Origin: Litorisediminicola beolgyonensis
Lineage (GTDB): Bacteria; Pseudomonadota; Alphaproteobacteria; Rhodobacterales; Rhodobacteraceae
NCBI RefSeq assembly: GCF_042679605.1
Contig: NZ_JBHTMU010000025.1
Coordinates: forward strand, 1-60,964
DNA: 60,964 nucleotides
Direction of reading: 5' to 3'
Below, in pieces: positions 54,230 through 60,964 of this stretch (the first letter of the stretch is position 1; the number at the start of each line of letters is the position of its first letter). Both the position numbers and the translations under genes were made by a program. The notes beneath the pieces were generated by a model. The model saw only the letters and a program-made list of their open reading frames with translations. It was not told where the DNA came from and searched no databases.

Positions 54230-54934
54230 ATGGACGGCGGCAACCTGCCCGAAAAAGAGAAGATCATCGCCAGTCCCGACGGCGTCCGCTTCCCGGTCGA
54301 CAAGGCGATCCTGGGTCCTCGGTTCCGGCGCTCGATCCGCTCGGGTGGCTACGAGGTGAAGGAAGCGACCGCGATCCGCCAGTTGGTGCGCAAGGGCGAC
54401 CGGGTGCTCGAGATCGGCGGGGGCGTGGGCTACATCTCGTCGCTCCTCGCCAAGGATGGCCGCGCCGCCGAGATCCGCAGCTTCGAGGCCAATCCCCGGC
54501 TGGTGCCCTATATCCGCCGGGTGCATGAGCTGAACGGGTTCACGACCTGCTCGGTCACCAACGCGCTTCTGGCCGACGGGCCCGGGCCCGACCTGCCCTT
54601 TCACATCCGTACGAATTTCCTCGCCTCCTCGATGGATCTCGACGCGGGCGAGAGCAATATCGTCGAGACCGCGATGGTGCCGCAGCAGGACATTCATGCG
54701 CTGATCGCCGAGTTTCAGCCGACCTTCCTGGTCTGCGACATCGAAGGGGCCGAGGCGCATCTTCTGCCCGCCGCCGACTGGTCCGGACTGCGCGTCGCGG
54801 TGGTGGAGCTGCATCCGCAATGGATCGGACAGGCGGGCGTCCAGGCGGTGTTCGACGGCTTCCACCGCGCGGGCCTCACCTATTTCGCCAAGACCAGCCA
54901 CGCCAAGGTGGTGAGCTTCAAGCGTGGCTTCTGA
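54230..54934 (+). CDS. FkbM-family methyltransferase
   Basis: The 234-residue SAM-dependent methyltransferase has motif I VLEIGGGVGYISSLLA near residue 60, then FEANPRLVPYIRR and CDIEGAEAHLLPAA, which are typical of FkbM proteins that methylate hydroxyls of sugars or polyketides. It begins one base after the stop of paralogue B and overlaps paralogue C by 11 bases. From here the sequence returns to high GC. I infer a role in glycan O-methylation. Confidence 0.88.
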   Translation: MDGGNLPEKEKIIASPDGVRFPVDKAILGPRFRRSIRSGGYEVKEATAIRQLVRKGDRVLEIGGGVGYISSLLAKDGRAAEIRSFEANPRLVPYIRRVHELNGFTTCSVTNALLADGPGPDLPFHIRTNFLASSMDLDAGESNIVETAMVPQQDIHALIAEFQPTFLVCDIEGAEAHLLPAADWSGLRVAVVELHPQWIGQAGVQAVFDGFHRAGLTYFAKTSHAKVVSFKRGF

Positions 54935-55997
54935 AGCGCCGCACATCCTCGCCATCCTCTGCGTCCGCAACGAGGGCGCGTTCCTGCTCGACTGGCTGGC
55001 CCATCACAAGGCCTGCGGCATCAGCCATGTCCTTGCCTTCACCAACGATTGCGACGACGGGACCGACGCGCTTCTCGACCGGCTGGAGGCGCTGGGGCAT
55101 GTCACCCATCTCAGGAACGACGGGCCCTATGATCAGGGCGGCATCCAGTTCACCGCGCTGAAGACCGCCGCCAGGACCGACGAGCTTAGGCGCGCCGACT
55201 GGATCCTGCCGCTCGACGTGGACGAGTTCGTCAACGTGCATGTGGGCGACCGCACCCTGCCCGCGCTGATCGCGGCGCTGCCCGAGGCGCAGGCGATCAC
55301 CCTGACCTGGCGGCTCTTCGGCAATTCCGGCATCGCCCGCTACGAAGACCGCCCGGTGCCCGAGCGGTTTCTGCGCGCCGCGCCTGCGGTGATGTTCTGG
55401 CCGTGGCGCGCGGCGATGTTCAAGACGCTCTACCGCAATGACGGCACCTACCGGAAACCCGGCGTACACCGCCCGCGCGATCCCGATGGCGACCGGGCGC
55501 TCAGCGCGCGCTGGTTCGATGGCGAGGGGCGCGAGCTTGATGCGCAGTTCCGGACGCGGCGGATCTTCTCGAATTTCGGCCAGTCGAACACCGCGCTGGC
55601 GCAGCTGAACCATTACCCCTTGGGCGACATGGAGAGCTATGTGCTCAAGGCCGCGCGCGGCCGCGCGGTCCACTCCGACCATGTGCTGGACCTCGATTAC
55701 TGGGTCGAGCGCAATTTCAACACCGACGAGGACCGCTCGATCCTCGCCCTCGCGCCGAAAGCCGCGGAACACCGCGCGGCGCTCGCCGCCGATCCGGAAC
55801 TGGCGCGGCTGCACGAGGCGGCGGTCCAGTGGCGCAAGGCGCAATTCGAAGCGCTGATGCTCGAAGAGCCGTTCCGCGCGCTTCTGGGACGTCTGATGAC
55901 CACGCCGCCCTCGCGCCCGCTCAGCCGTCGCGAAGCGGCGTTTCTTGTGCATTACGGGCAAAAGGCGCGCGCTCTGAGCGACGCCGGGACCGGCTGA
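54924..55997 (+). CDS. Glycosyltransferase family 2-like protein (Glyco_tranf_2_4 type), paralogue C
   Basis: The 357-residue protein starts at GTG 54924 inside the FkbM gene. Motifs are CVRNEGAFLLDWLAHHKACG, NDCDDGTDALL, PLDVDEFVNVHVGD and a late NHYPLGDMESYVLK. It is related to A and B over the whole catalytic domain. It presumably adds a sugar to the same cell-surface glycan; the acceptor is unknown. It is the last of the five-gene run, with 122 bases to the next gene. Confidence 0.88.
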   Translation: MASEAPHILAILCVRNEGAFLLDWLAHHKACGISHVLAFTNDCDDGTDALLDRLEALGHVTHLRNDGPYDQGGIQFTALKTAARTDELRRADWILPLDVDEFVNVHVGDRTLPALIAALPEAQAITLTWRLFGNSGIARYEDRPVPERFLRAAPAVMFWPWRAAMFKTLYRNDGTYRKPGVHRPRDPDGDRALSARWFDGEGRELDAQFRTRRIFSNFGQSNTALAQLNHYPLGDMESYVLKAARGRAVHSDHVLDLDYWVERNFNTDEDRSILALAPKAAEHRAALAADPELARLHEAAVQWRKAQFEALMLEEPFRALLGRLMTTPPSRPLSRREAAFLVHYGQKARALSDAGTG

Positions 55998-56119
55998 CCC
56001 TTCAAATTTCGCTCAATTGGCCCAATTCTGCCTGATAGGGTTATGATAAAGGCGCTGCGACCCGGGGCCGCGTTCGGACGAGCCGAGCGTTTTCCGGGGG
56101 CCATCATGTGGGGGATGAG

Positions 56120-57067
56120 ATGACGAGCGAGGCCGAAGGCACCGGCGCGGACACCGCGACGCCGCCTGAGTTCGAGGAATGGCGGCAGGCGATGCGCCGG
56201 GTCGGCGCGCGCGAGGGCTTTTTCGAGCCCTTGGGCACCGGACACGCGGCGCTCTACATCGAGCGCGGCGACACGCTGCTCGTCAGTTTCGACCGCTTCG
56301 GAGCCACTGCCCGCGATGCGCTGCCGCCCCGCGCTGCGCTGGCCCAGGAACAGAACTGGTCGCATCTCGCCCTGACCTGCCGGGACGAGACCTGGTTCCG
56401 CGACCCGCGCGTCTTCGACATGTTCGACCACATGACCGATGACGGCTTCTTCGACGAATTCGCGCGTGTCCTCTTCTACGGCGCCGGCCCCGCCGGATAC
56501 GCCGCCGCCGCCTTCTCGGTCGCCGCCCCCGGGGCGCAGGTGGTGCTGCTGCAGCCGCAGGCGACGCTCGATCCGGATATCGCGATCTGGGACGAGCGCT
56601 TCACCGAGATGCGCGCGCTGTCCTTCTCGGACCGCTACGGCTACGCTCCCGATATGATCGAGGCGGCGATGCAGGCCACCCTGCTTTACGACCCGCGCGA
56701 GACCGAGGACGCGATGCACGCGGCGCTCTTCCGCCGGAAGAACGTGACGCGCGTGCCGCTGCGCTCCTTCGGCCCGGCGCTCGAGGGCACGCTTGTCGGC
56801 ATGGAGATGCTCGACGCGCTCCTCGTCGCGGCGGCAGGAGGCGAGGTGACCCCGGCGCTGATCGGCAGGCTCTCGCGCAGCCGTCACGATCACGCGCCCT
56901 ACCTGCGCCGCCTGACGCTCGAATGCGAACGCCGGGGCCAGTACGCCCGCGCGCTCCGCGTGGCGACGCTCGCGCACGAACATGTCGGCGGCCGCTTCTT
57001 CGCGCGACGCATCCGCGCGCTCGACCGCACGACCGCGGATGCGGTCGCGGACACTGCGGCCGAATAA
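56120..57067 (+). CDS. Conserved Rhodobacterales protein of unknown function
   Basis: This 315-residue protein (ATG 56120 after GGGGGATGAG; GTG 56108 would add four residues) has a central FYGAGPAGYAAAAFSVAAPG (about 119-138) that looks like an alpha/beta-hydrolase nucleophile turn without a Ser, or a nucleotide-binding loop. The flanking WFRDPRVFDMFDHMTDDGFF is typical of proteins often mislabelled phosphoadenosine phosphosulfate reductase. I see no PAPS-reductase motif. It is next to the glycosyltransferase genes, so a surface-glycan role is possible but unproven. Confidence 0.7.
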   Translation: MTSEAEGTGADTATPPEFEEWRQAMRRVGAREGFFEPLGTGHAALYIERGDTLLVSFDRFGATARDALPPRAALAQEQNWSHLALTCRDETWFRDPRVFDMFDHMTDDGFFDEFARVLFYGAGPAGYAAAAFSVAAPGAQVVLLQPQATLDPDIAIWDERFTEMRALSFSDRYGYAPDMIEAAMQATLLYDPRETEDAMHAALFRRKNVTRVPLRSFGPALEGTLVGMEMLDALLVAAAGGEVTPALIGRLSRSRHDHAPYLRRLTLECERRGQYARALRVATLAHEHVGGRFFARRIRALDRTTADAVADTAAE

Positions 57068-57124
57068 ACCTCCGCGCATCAACGCGCTGGCGCGCGCGGC
57101 ACGGCGCGTGGTATGCGCTTGGAC

Positions 57125-58165
57125 ATGACCCAGAGCCTGACCCTTCGTCGTCCCGATGACTGGCATCTGCATCTGCGCGACGGCGAGATGCTCGAGGCCG
57201 TGCTGCCCGAAACCGCGCGCCATTTCGGCCGCGCGATCATCATGCCGAACCTCGTGCCACCGGTGGTTCGGGGCGAGGACGCCATCGCGTATCGCGACCG
57301 CATCCTCGCGGCGCTGCCCGAGGGTCAGAGCTTCGAGCCCTTGATGACGCTCTACCTGACCGACGACACCGATCCCGAGGACGTGGCCGAGGCGCATCGC
57401 TCGGGCCTCATCACCGCGGTCAAGCTCTACCCGGCGGGCGCGACCACGAACTCCGCCTCCGGCGTCACGGACATGGACCGGGTCGCGGGCGTTCTGGAGA
57501 AAATGGCCGAGATCGGCTGCCCTCTTTGCGTGCATGGCGAGGTCACCCGCCCCGAGATCGACATCTTCGACCGCGAGGCGGTGTTCATCGACACGGTGCT
57601 CGACCCGCTCCGGCGGAAGATCCCCGAGCTGCGCGTGATCATGGAGCATATCACCACCCGCAACGGTGTCGAATATGCCCGCTGTGGCGGCGACAACCTC
57701 GCCGCGACGATCACCACCCATCACCTCGTGATCAATCGCAACGACATCCTCGTCGGCGGCATCCGCCCACATTACTACTGCCTGCCCGTCGCCAAGCGCG
57801 AAACCCACCGGCTGGCGCTGCGCGCCGCAGCGATGTCGGGCGAGAGCTGCTTCTTCCTCGGCACCGACAGCGCGCCGCATCCCGACCGCGCCAAGCTGTC
57901 GCCCTGCGGCTGCGCGGGCTGTTTCACCGCGCCGAACACCCTGTCGATCCTGGCCGAGGTCTTCGAGACCGATGGCTGCCTCGACGCGCTCGAAGGCTTC
58001 ACCTCGCTCTTTGGCCCCGCCTTCTACGGCCTGTCCCCGAACGAGGAGACGATCACGCTCACCAAAGGCGATCCCGTCGAATATCCCGAGACGATCTCGG
58101 CGGGCGAGGAAACCGTGACGCTCTTCGATCCGGGCTTCCCGCTGCACTGGCGCGTCGACGCCTGA
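57125..58165 (+). CDS. pyrC: Dihydroorotase (class II, PyrC)
   Basis: The 346-residue zinc enzyme of pyrimidine synthesis begins MTQSLTLRRPDDWHLHLRDG, where the HLHL histidines bind zinc. The carboxylated Lys lies in AVKLYPAGATTNS near residue 100, further ligands lie in LCVHGE and EHITTRNG, and the catalytic Asp is in FLGTDSAPH. ATG 57113 would add four residues; neither has a clear ribosome site. It is directly upstream of pyrE. Confidence 0.95.
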   Translation: MTQSLTLRRPDDWHLHLRDGEMLEAVLPETARHFGRAIIMPNLVPPVVRGEDAIAYRDRILAALPEGQSFEPLMTLYLTDDTDPEDVAEAHRSGLITAVKLYPAGATTNSASGVTDMDRVAGVLEKMAEIGCPLCVHGEVTRPEIDIFDREAVFIDTVLDPLRRKIPELRVIMEHITTRNGVEYARCGGDNLAATITTHHLVINRNDILVGGIRPHYYCLPVAKRETHRLALRAAAMSGESCFFLGTDSAPHPDRAKLSPCGCAGCFTAPNTLSILAEVFETDGCLDALEGFTSLFGPAFYGLSPNEETITLTKGDPVEYPETISAGEETVTLFDPGFPLHWRVDA

Positions 58166-58249
58166 TCCATTGGCCCCGGCGCACAGCCGGGGCTTGGCTT
58201 TCCGCCCGCTCCGGGGGTAAGTCCCGGGGCGAGCAACACGGAGCCCGCC

Positions 58250-58924
58250 ATGATCCCCTCGTCCTACCCCTCGCCCGAAGAGATCGCCCGGCTGAGCGCG
58301 GGAATGCTCCTCGAGATCGGCGCGGTGCATTTCAACGCCACCGACCCGTTCACCCTGGCCTCGGGCCTGCCGTCCCCGACCTATATCGACTGCCGCAAGC
58401 TCATCTCCTATCCGCGCATCCGCTCGACCCTGATGGATTTCCTGACGGTGACGGTGATGCGGCGCGCGGGCTTCGAGGCCTTCGACAACATCGCCGGGGG
58501 CGAGACCGCGGGCATCCCCTTCGCTGCGCTCGTCGCCGAGCGCATGGGCCTGCCGATGACCTATGTGCGCAAGAAGCCCAAGGGCTATGGCCGCAACGCC
58601 CGGATCGAGGGCGCGATGAGTGAGGGCCAGCGCGTCCTTCTGGTCGAGGATCTGACCACCGATGGCGGCTCCAAGCTGAGCTTCGTCGATGCGATCCGCG
58701 AGACCGGCGCGACCTGCGGGCACACCGCGGTGATCTTCTACTACGGCATCTTCCCCGAGACCGAGAAGACGCTGGGCGATCACGGCGTAGCGCTCCATCA
58801 CCTCTGCACCTGGCGCGACGTGCTGGCGGTCGCCCGCGAGCGCGGTGCCTTCGACCAGGCGACGCTCAGCGAGGTCGAGAGCTTCCTCGACGACCCGCGC
58901 GCCTGGCAGGCCGCGCGCAGCTAG
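58250..58924 (+). CDS. pyrE: Orotate phosphoribosyltransferase
   Basis: The 224-residue enzyme transfers a phosphoribosyl group from PRPP to orotate. The PRPP-binding motif is VLLVEDLTTDGGSK near residue 128, and the dimer/catalytic loop has RKKPKGYGRNARIEG. It follows pyrC after 84 bases, forming a pyrC-pyrE pair of consecutive pathway functions (dihydroorotase and OPRTase; dihydroorotate dehydrogenase is elsewhere). Confidence 0.96.
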   Translation: MIPSSYPSPEEIARLSAGMLLEIGAVHFNATDPFTLASGLPSPTYIDCRKLISYPRIRSTLMDFLTVTVMRRAGFEAFDNIAGGETAGIPFAALVAERMGLPMTYVRKKPKGYGRNARIEGAMSEGQRVLLVEDLTTDGGSKLSFVDAIRETGATCGHTAVIFYYGIFPETEKTLGDHGVALHHLCTWRDVLAVARERGAFDQATLSEVESFLDDPRAWQAARS

Positions 58925-59017
58925 GGCCGTCGCGATTCCGGGAGTTGACGTTGCGTCAGGCTCCATTCGCGACGACACCTGTGGCTCTGGCGACATAGAG
59001 GCCGCAGCGATACCCCA

Positions 59018-59052
59018 GATATTGACGCGCGCGAGCAATTCGCGTCAATATC
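59018..59052. promoter_or_regulatory. 12-bp inverted repeat with 11-bp spacer upstream of dnaB
   Basis: GATATTGACGCG and its perfect reverse complement are separated by 11 bases. A related short palindrome TGACG-N3-CGTCA lies at 58946-58958. They lie in the 251-base pyrE-dnaB gap, which has no gene. This is either an operator or a pyrE 3' hairpin; there is no T tract. Confidence 0.6.
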
Positions 59053-59085
59053 CGGTATACGCACCGGGCGGAGCGTCGAGCGGGC

Positions 59086-59094
59086 TTATCCACA
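59086..59094 (+). promoter_or_regulatory. Consensus DnaA box in the dnaB leader
   Basis: TTATCCACA matches the strict DnaA 9-mer and lies 82 bases before the dnaB start. A weaker TTATCCCTG is at 59130-59138. Confidence 0.55.
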
Positions 59095-59175
59095 GAAAGA
59101 TACATTTTGCCCTCGCTGCACCTGCACGGTTATCCCTGACGCCCACAGTGACAACGCGCAGAATCGGGGGACTGC

Positions 59176-60663
59176 ATGAACGAGGTCGCGACATTCAATC
59201 CGACCGGCGCCGAGATCCAGGCGCCCGACACGATGCCGCATTCGATCGAAGCCGAGCAGCAGCTTCTCGGCGCGATCCTGACCAATAACGACGTCTACGA
59301 CCGCGTCGCGTCGATCATCAAGGCCAAGCATTTCTACGAGCCGGTGCACGCGCGCATCTACGAGATCGCCGCCGCCCGCATCGCCAAGAACAACCTCGCC
59401 TCGCCGGTGACGCTCAAGGCCTTCATGGAGGATGACGAGGGTCTCCAGGAACTCGGCGGGCCGACCTATCTCGTGCGTCTCGCCGGGGCCGCGGTGTCGT
59501 CCTTCGCGGTCCGCGACTACGCGCAGATGATCTACGACCTCGCCGTGCGCCGCGACCTGATCGCGCTCGGCCGCGACATCTCGGCCAAGGCCTCCAAGGT
59601 CGACGTCGCCTCCGAGCCCAAGGAGCAGATCGTCGAGGCCGAGCAGGCGCTCTACAAGCTCGCCGAGCAGGGCCAGACCGAGTCGGGCTTCGTCAGCTTC
59701 CTGCGCGCCGTCACCGACGCGGTGAACGTCGCCAACGCCGCCTACCAGCGCGAGGGCAAGCTTTCGGGCATCTCCACCGGGCTCATCGACCTCGACAAGA
59801 AGCTCGGCGGCCTGCACCCCTCGGACCTTCTGATCCTCGCGGGGCGGCCCTCGATGGGCAAGACCTCGCTTGCGACCAACATCGCCTTCAACGTCGCCAA
59901 GGCTTACAAGCGGGGCATCAAGCCCGACGGCTCGGAAGGCGCGATCGAGGGCGGCGTGGTGGGCTTCTACTCGCTCGAAATGTCGGCCGAACAGCTGGCG
60001 GCGCGGATTCTCTCCGAGGCCGCCGAGGTGCCCTCCGAACAGATCCGCCGCGGCGACATGACCGAGGAAGAGTTCCGCCGCTTCGTCGAGGCGGCCAAGA
60101 GCCTCGAGGCCTGCCCGCTCTATATCGACGACACGCCCGCCCTGCCCATCGCGCAGCTCGCCGCCCGGGCGCGGCGGCTGAAGCGGACCCACGGGCTCGA
60201 CGTGTTGATGGTCGACTATCTGCAGCTGGTGCGCGGCACCGCCGAGAACCGGGTGAACGAGATCGCCGAGATCTCGATGGGCCTGAAGGCCATCGCCAAG
60301 GAGCTCAACATACCCGTGATCGCGCTCTCGCAGCTCTCGCGCCAGGTGGAAAGCCGCGAGGACAAGCGCCCGCAGCTCTCGGACCTGCGGGAATCGGGCT
60401 CGATCGAACAGGATGCCGACGTGGTGATGTTCGTGTTCCGCGAGGAATACTACAAGGAACGCGAAAAGCCCGGCGACCACGACCTCGACAAGATGGCCGC
60501 CTGGCAGGAAGAGATGGAGCGCCTGCACGGCAAGGCCGAGGTGGTCATCGGCAAGCAGCGCCACGGCCCGATCGGCACGGTGGAGCTGAGCTTCGAAGGC
60601 CGCTTCACGCGCTTTGGCAATCTCGTGAAACCCTGGCAACAAAGCGGCGACGAGTCGTTCTGA
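59176..60663 (+). CDS. dnaB: Replicative DNA helicase DnaB
   Basis: The 495-residue hexameric helicase opens DNA at replication forks. The N-terminal DnaG-contacting domain starts PHSIEAEQQLLGAILTNNDV; the RecA-like domain has Walker A GRPSMGKTS near residue 222, Walker B MVDYLQLV and the late SGSIEQDADVVMFVFREEYY. Length and motifs are standard, with no intein. The start ATG 59176 follows GGGGGA. A DnaA box and a palindrome lie in its leader. Confidence 0.97.
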   Translation: MNEVATFNPTGAEIQAPDTMPHSIEAEQQLLGAILTNNDVYDRVASIIKAKHFYEPVHARIYEIAAARIAKNNLASPVTLKAFMEDDEGLQELGGPTYLVRLAGAAVSSFAVRDYAQMIYDLAVRRDLIALGRDISAKASKVDVASEPKEQIVEAEQALYKLAEQGQTESGFVSFLRAVTDAVNVANAAYQREGKLSGISTGLIDLDKKLGGLHPSDLLILAGRPSMGKTSLATNIAFNVAKAYKRGIKPDGSEGAIEGGVVGFYSLEMSAEQLAARILSEAAEVPSEQIRRGDMTEEEFRRFVEAAKSLEACPLYIDDTPALPIAQLAARARRLKRTHGLDVLMVDYLQLVRGTAENRVNEIAEISMGLKAIAKELNIPVIALSQLSRQVESREDKRPQLSDLRESGSIEQDADVVMFVFREEYYKEREKPGDHDLDKMAAWQEEMERLHGKAEVVIGKQRHGPIGTVELSFEGRFTRFGNLVKPWQQSGDESF

Positions 60664-60964
60664 CCGCGCAGCACCCCCGCTCCCCATCCGGCGCCAACCG
60701 GACCGGGCGCGGGTCAAGGCAGCCCGCAGGGCTCCGCGGCCCTGCCGCGGCCTGGCCTTGAGGCGCGCCCGGTCCGCCCCACACTCGACCTGGCGCGTTC
60801 AGGGCAGACCTGCCCCTGAACCGCCTCCCCAGCAAAGACTTTCGCGATCTGCCACCAGCCTCAGCAGTCTAGCAAACAGCCCAAAACCGCCACGCGCCCC
60901 CAACGCGGCGCAGCCGCGAGCGCTGCGGGAGCGGCCGGGCGTCAGCCCGGCCCGAGCGCGGCGC
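60664..60964. other. Non-coding 3' flank of dnaB with GC palindromes
   Basis: There is no convincing gene in the last 301 bases. The region contains GC-rich inverted repeats. The clearest is GGCCGGGC, loop GTCA, GCCCGGCC at 60933-60952, preceded by a CGCAGC...GCTGCG pair (60909-60927). These resemble REP-like elements. Confidence 0.5.

Noticed and set aside
55952..59038. Open frame of 1028 codons on the minus strand
   Set aside because: It spans antisense to four genes including pyrC and pyrE and has no recognisable domain.

Overview
The window looks like a chromosomal segment of a Rhodobacteraceae (Roseobacter/Rhodobacter group) alphaproteobacterium. The evidence is high GC with strong G/C third-position bias, the lptF-lptG-lptD-surA-pdxA-rsmA gene order, a circularly permuted two-piece tmRNA gene whose tag reads ANDNRAPVALAA, alpha-type SspB, CarD, DUF4167 and DUF4169 proteins, a SUV3-like helicase and a DUF1127 protein. 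About 62 protein genes and one RNA gene are supported. I saw no tRNA, rRNA, CRISPR array, transposase, integrase or phage gene. Long open frames opposite the real genes are common because of base composition and were discarded.

Layout. 1-2.5 kb: 3' part of a PAS-like/exonuclease fusion, a DUF2892 membrane protein behind a possible persulfide-type operator, and a small secreted protein. 2.0-4.0 kb (minus): pepA-holC. 4.1-11.5 kb (plus): the outer-membrane biogenesis operon lptF-lptG-lptD-surA, then pdxA and rsmA, all joined by short overlaps. 11.5-14.4 kb (minus): prfA-prmC and a DUF4167 protein. 14.5-17.8 kb: small envelope proteins, an M20D amidohydrolase and mazG. 17.8-18.8 kb: tmRNA (ssrA) directly followed by sspB, which links the degradation tag with its ClpXP adaptor. 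18.9-24.5 kb: fumC, a DUF4169/ribbon-helix-helix pair, a SIMPL protein and an 887-residue bitopic protein whose ends resemble type II secretion/type IV pilus assembly components. 24.6-29.9 kb: hppD divergent from an Lrp-type regulator, a CPA2 antiporter, carD, fdxA and an S4-domain protein. 29.9-33.5 kb (minus): a TPR protein and the SUV3-like helicase. 33.6-37.5 kb (plus): an SCP2 protein coupled to a lipase-like hydrolase, then a DNA exonuclease-ligase pair. 37.8-38.8 kb: rplM-rpsI with a recognisable promoter and terminator. 39-42.2 kb: a MocR regulator divergent from DUF1127, and small zinc/GFA-like proteins. 42.4-47.5 kb: purL, a DUF4174 protein and a repeat-rich OmpA protein. 47.6-49.9 kb (minus): a MoxR ATPase and a VWA protein. 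50.1-56.0 kb (plus): five overlapping genes for three related glycosyltransferases, a sulfotransferase and a FkbM methyltransferase, with lower GC in the first three. 56.1-60.7 kb: a Rhodobacterales protein of unknown role, pyrC, pyrE and dnaB.

The best leads for something undescribed are: (i) the bitopic protein at 21797-24460; (ii) the glycosyltransferase island, including a protein whose N-terminal half looks like a sulfotransferase without its PAPS loop; (iii) two families of short intergenic repeats, namely paired A/T-core hairpins at gene ends and imperfect palindromes with GCGTATTT ends; (iv) several unassigned palindromic operator candidates, notably in front of dnaB (next to a perfect DnaA box), DUF1127 and DUF2892.
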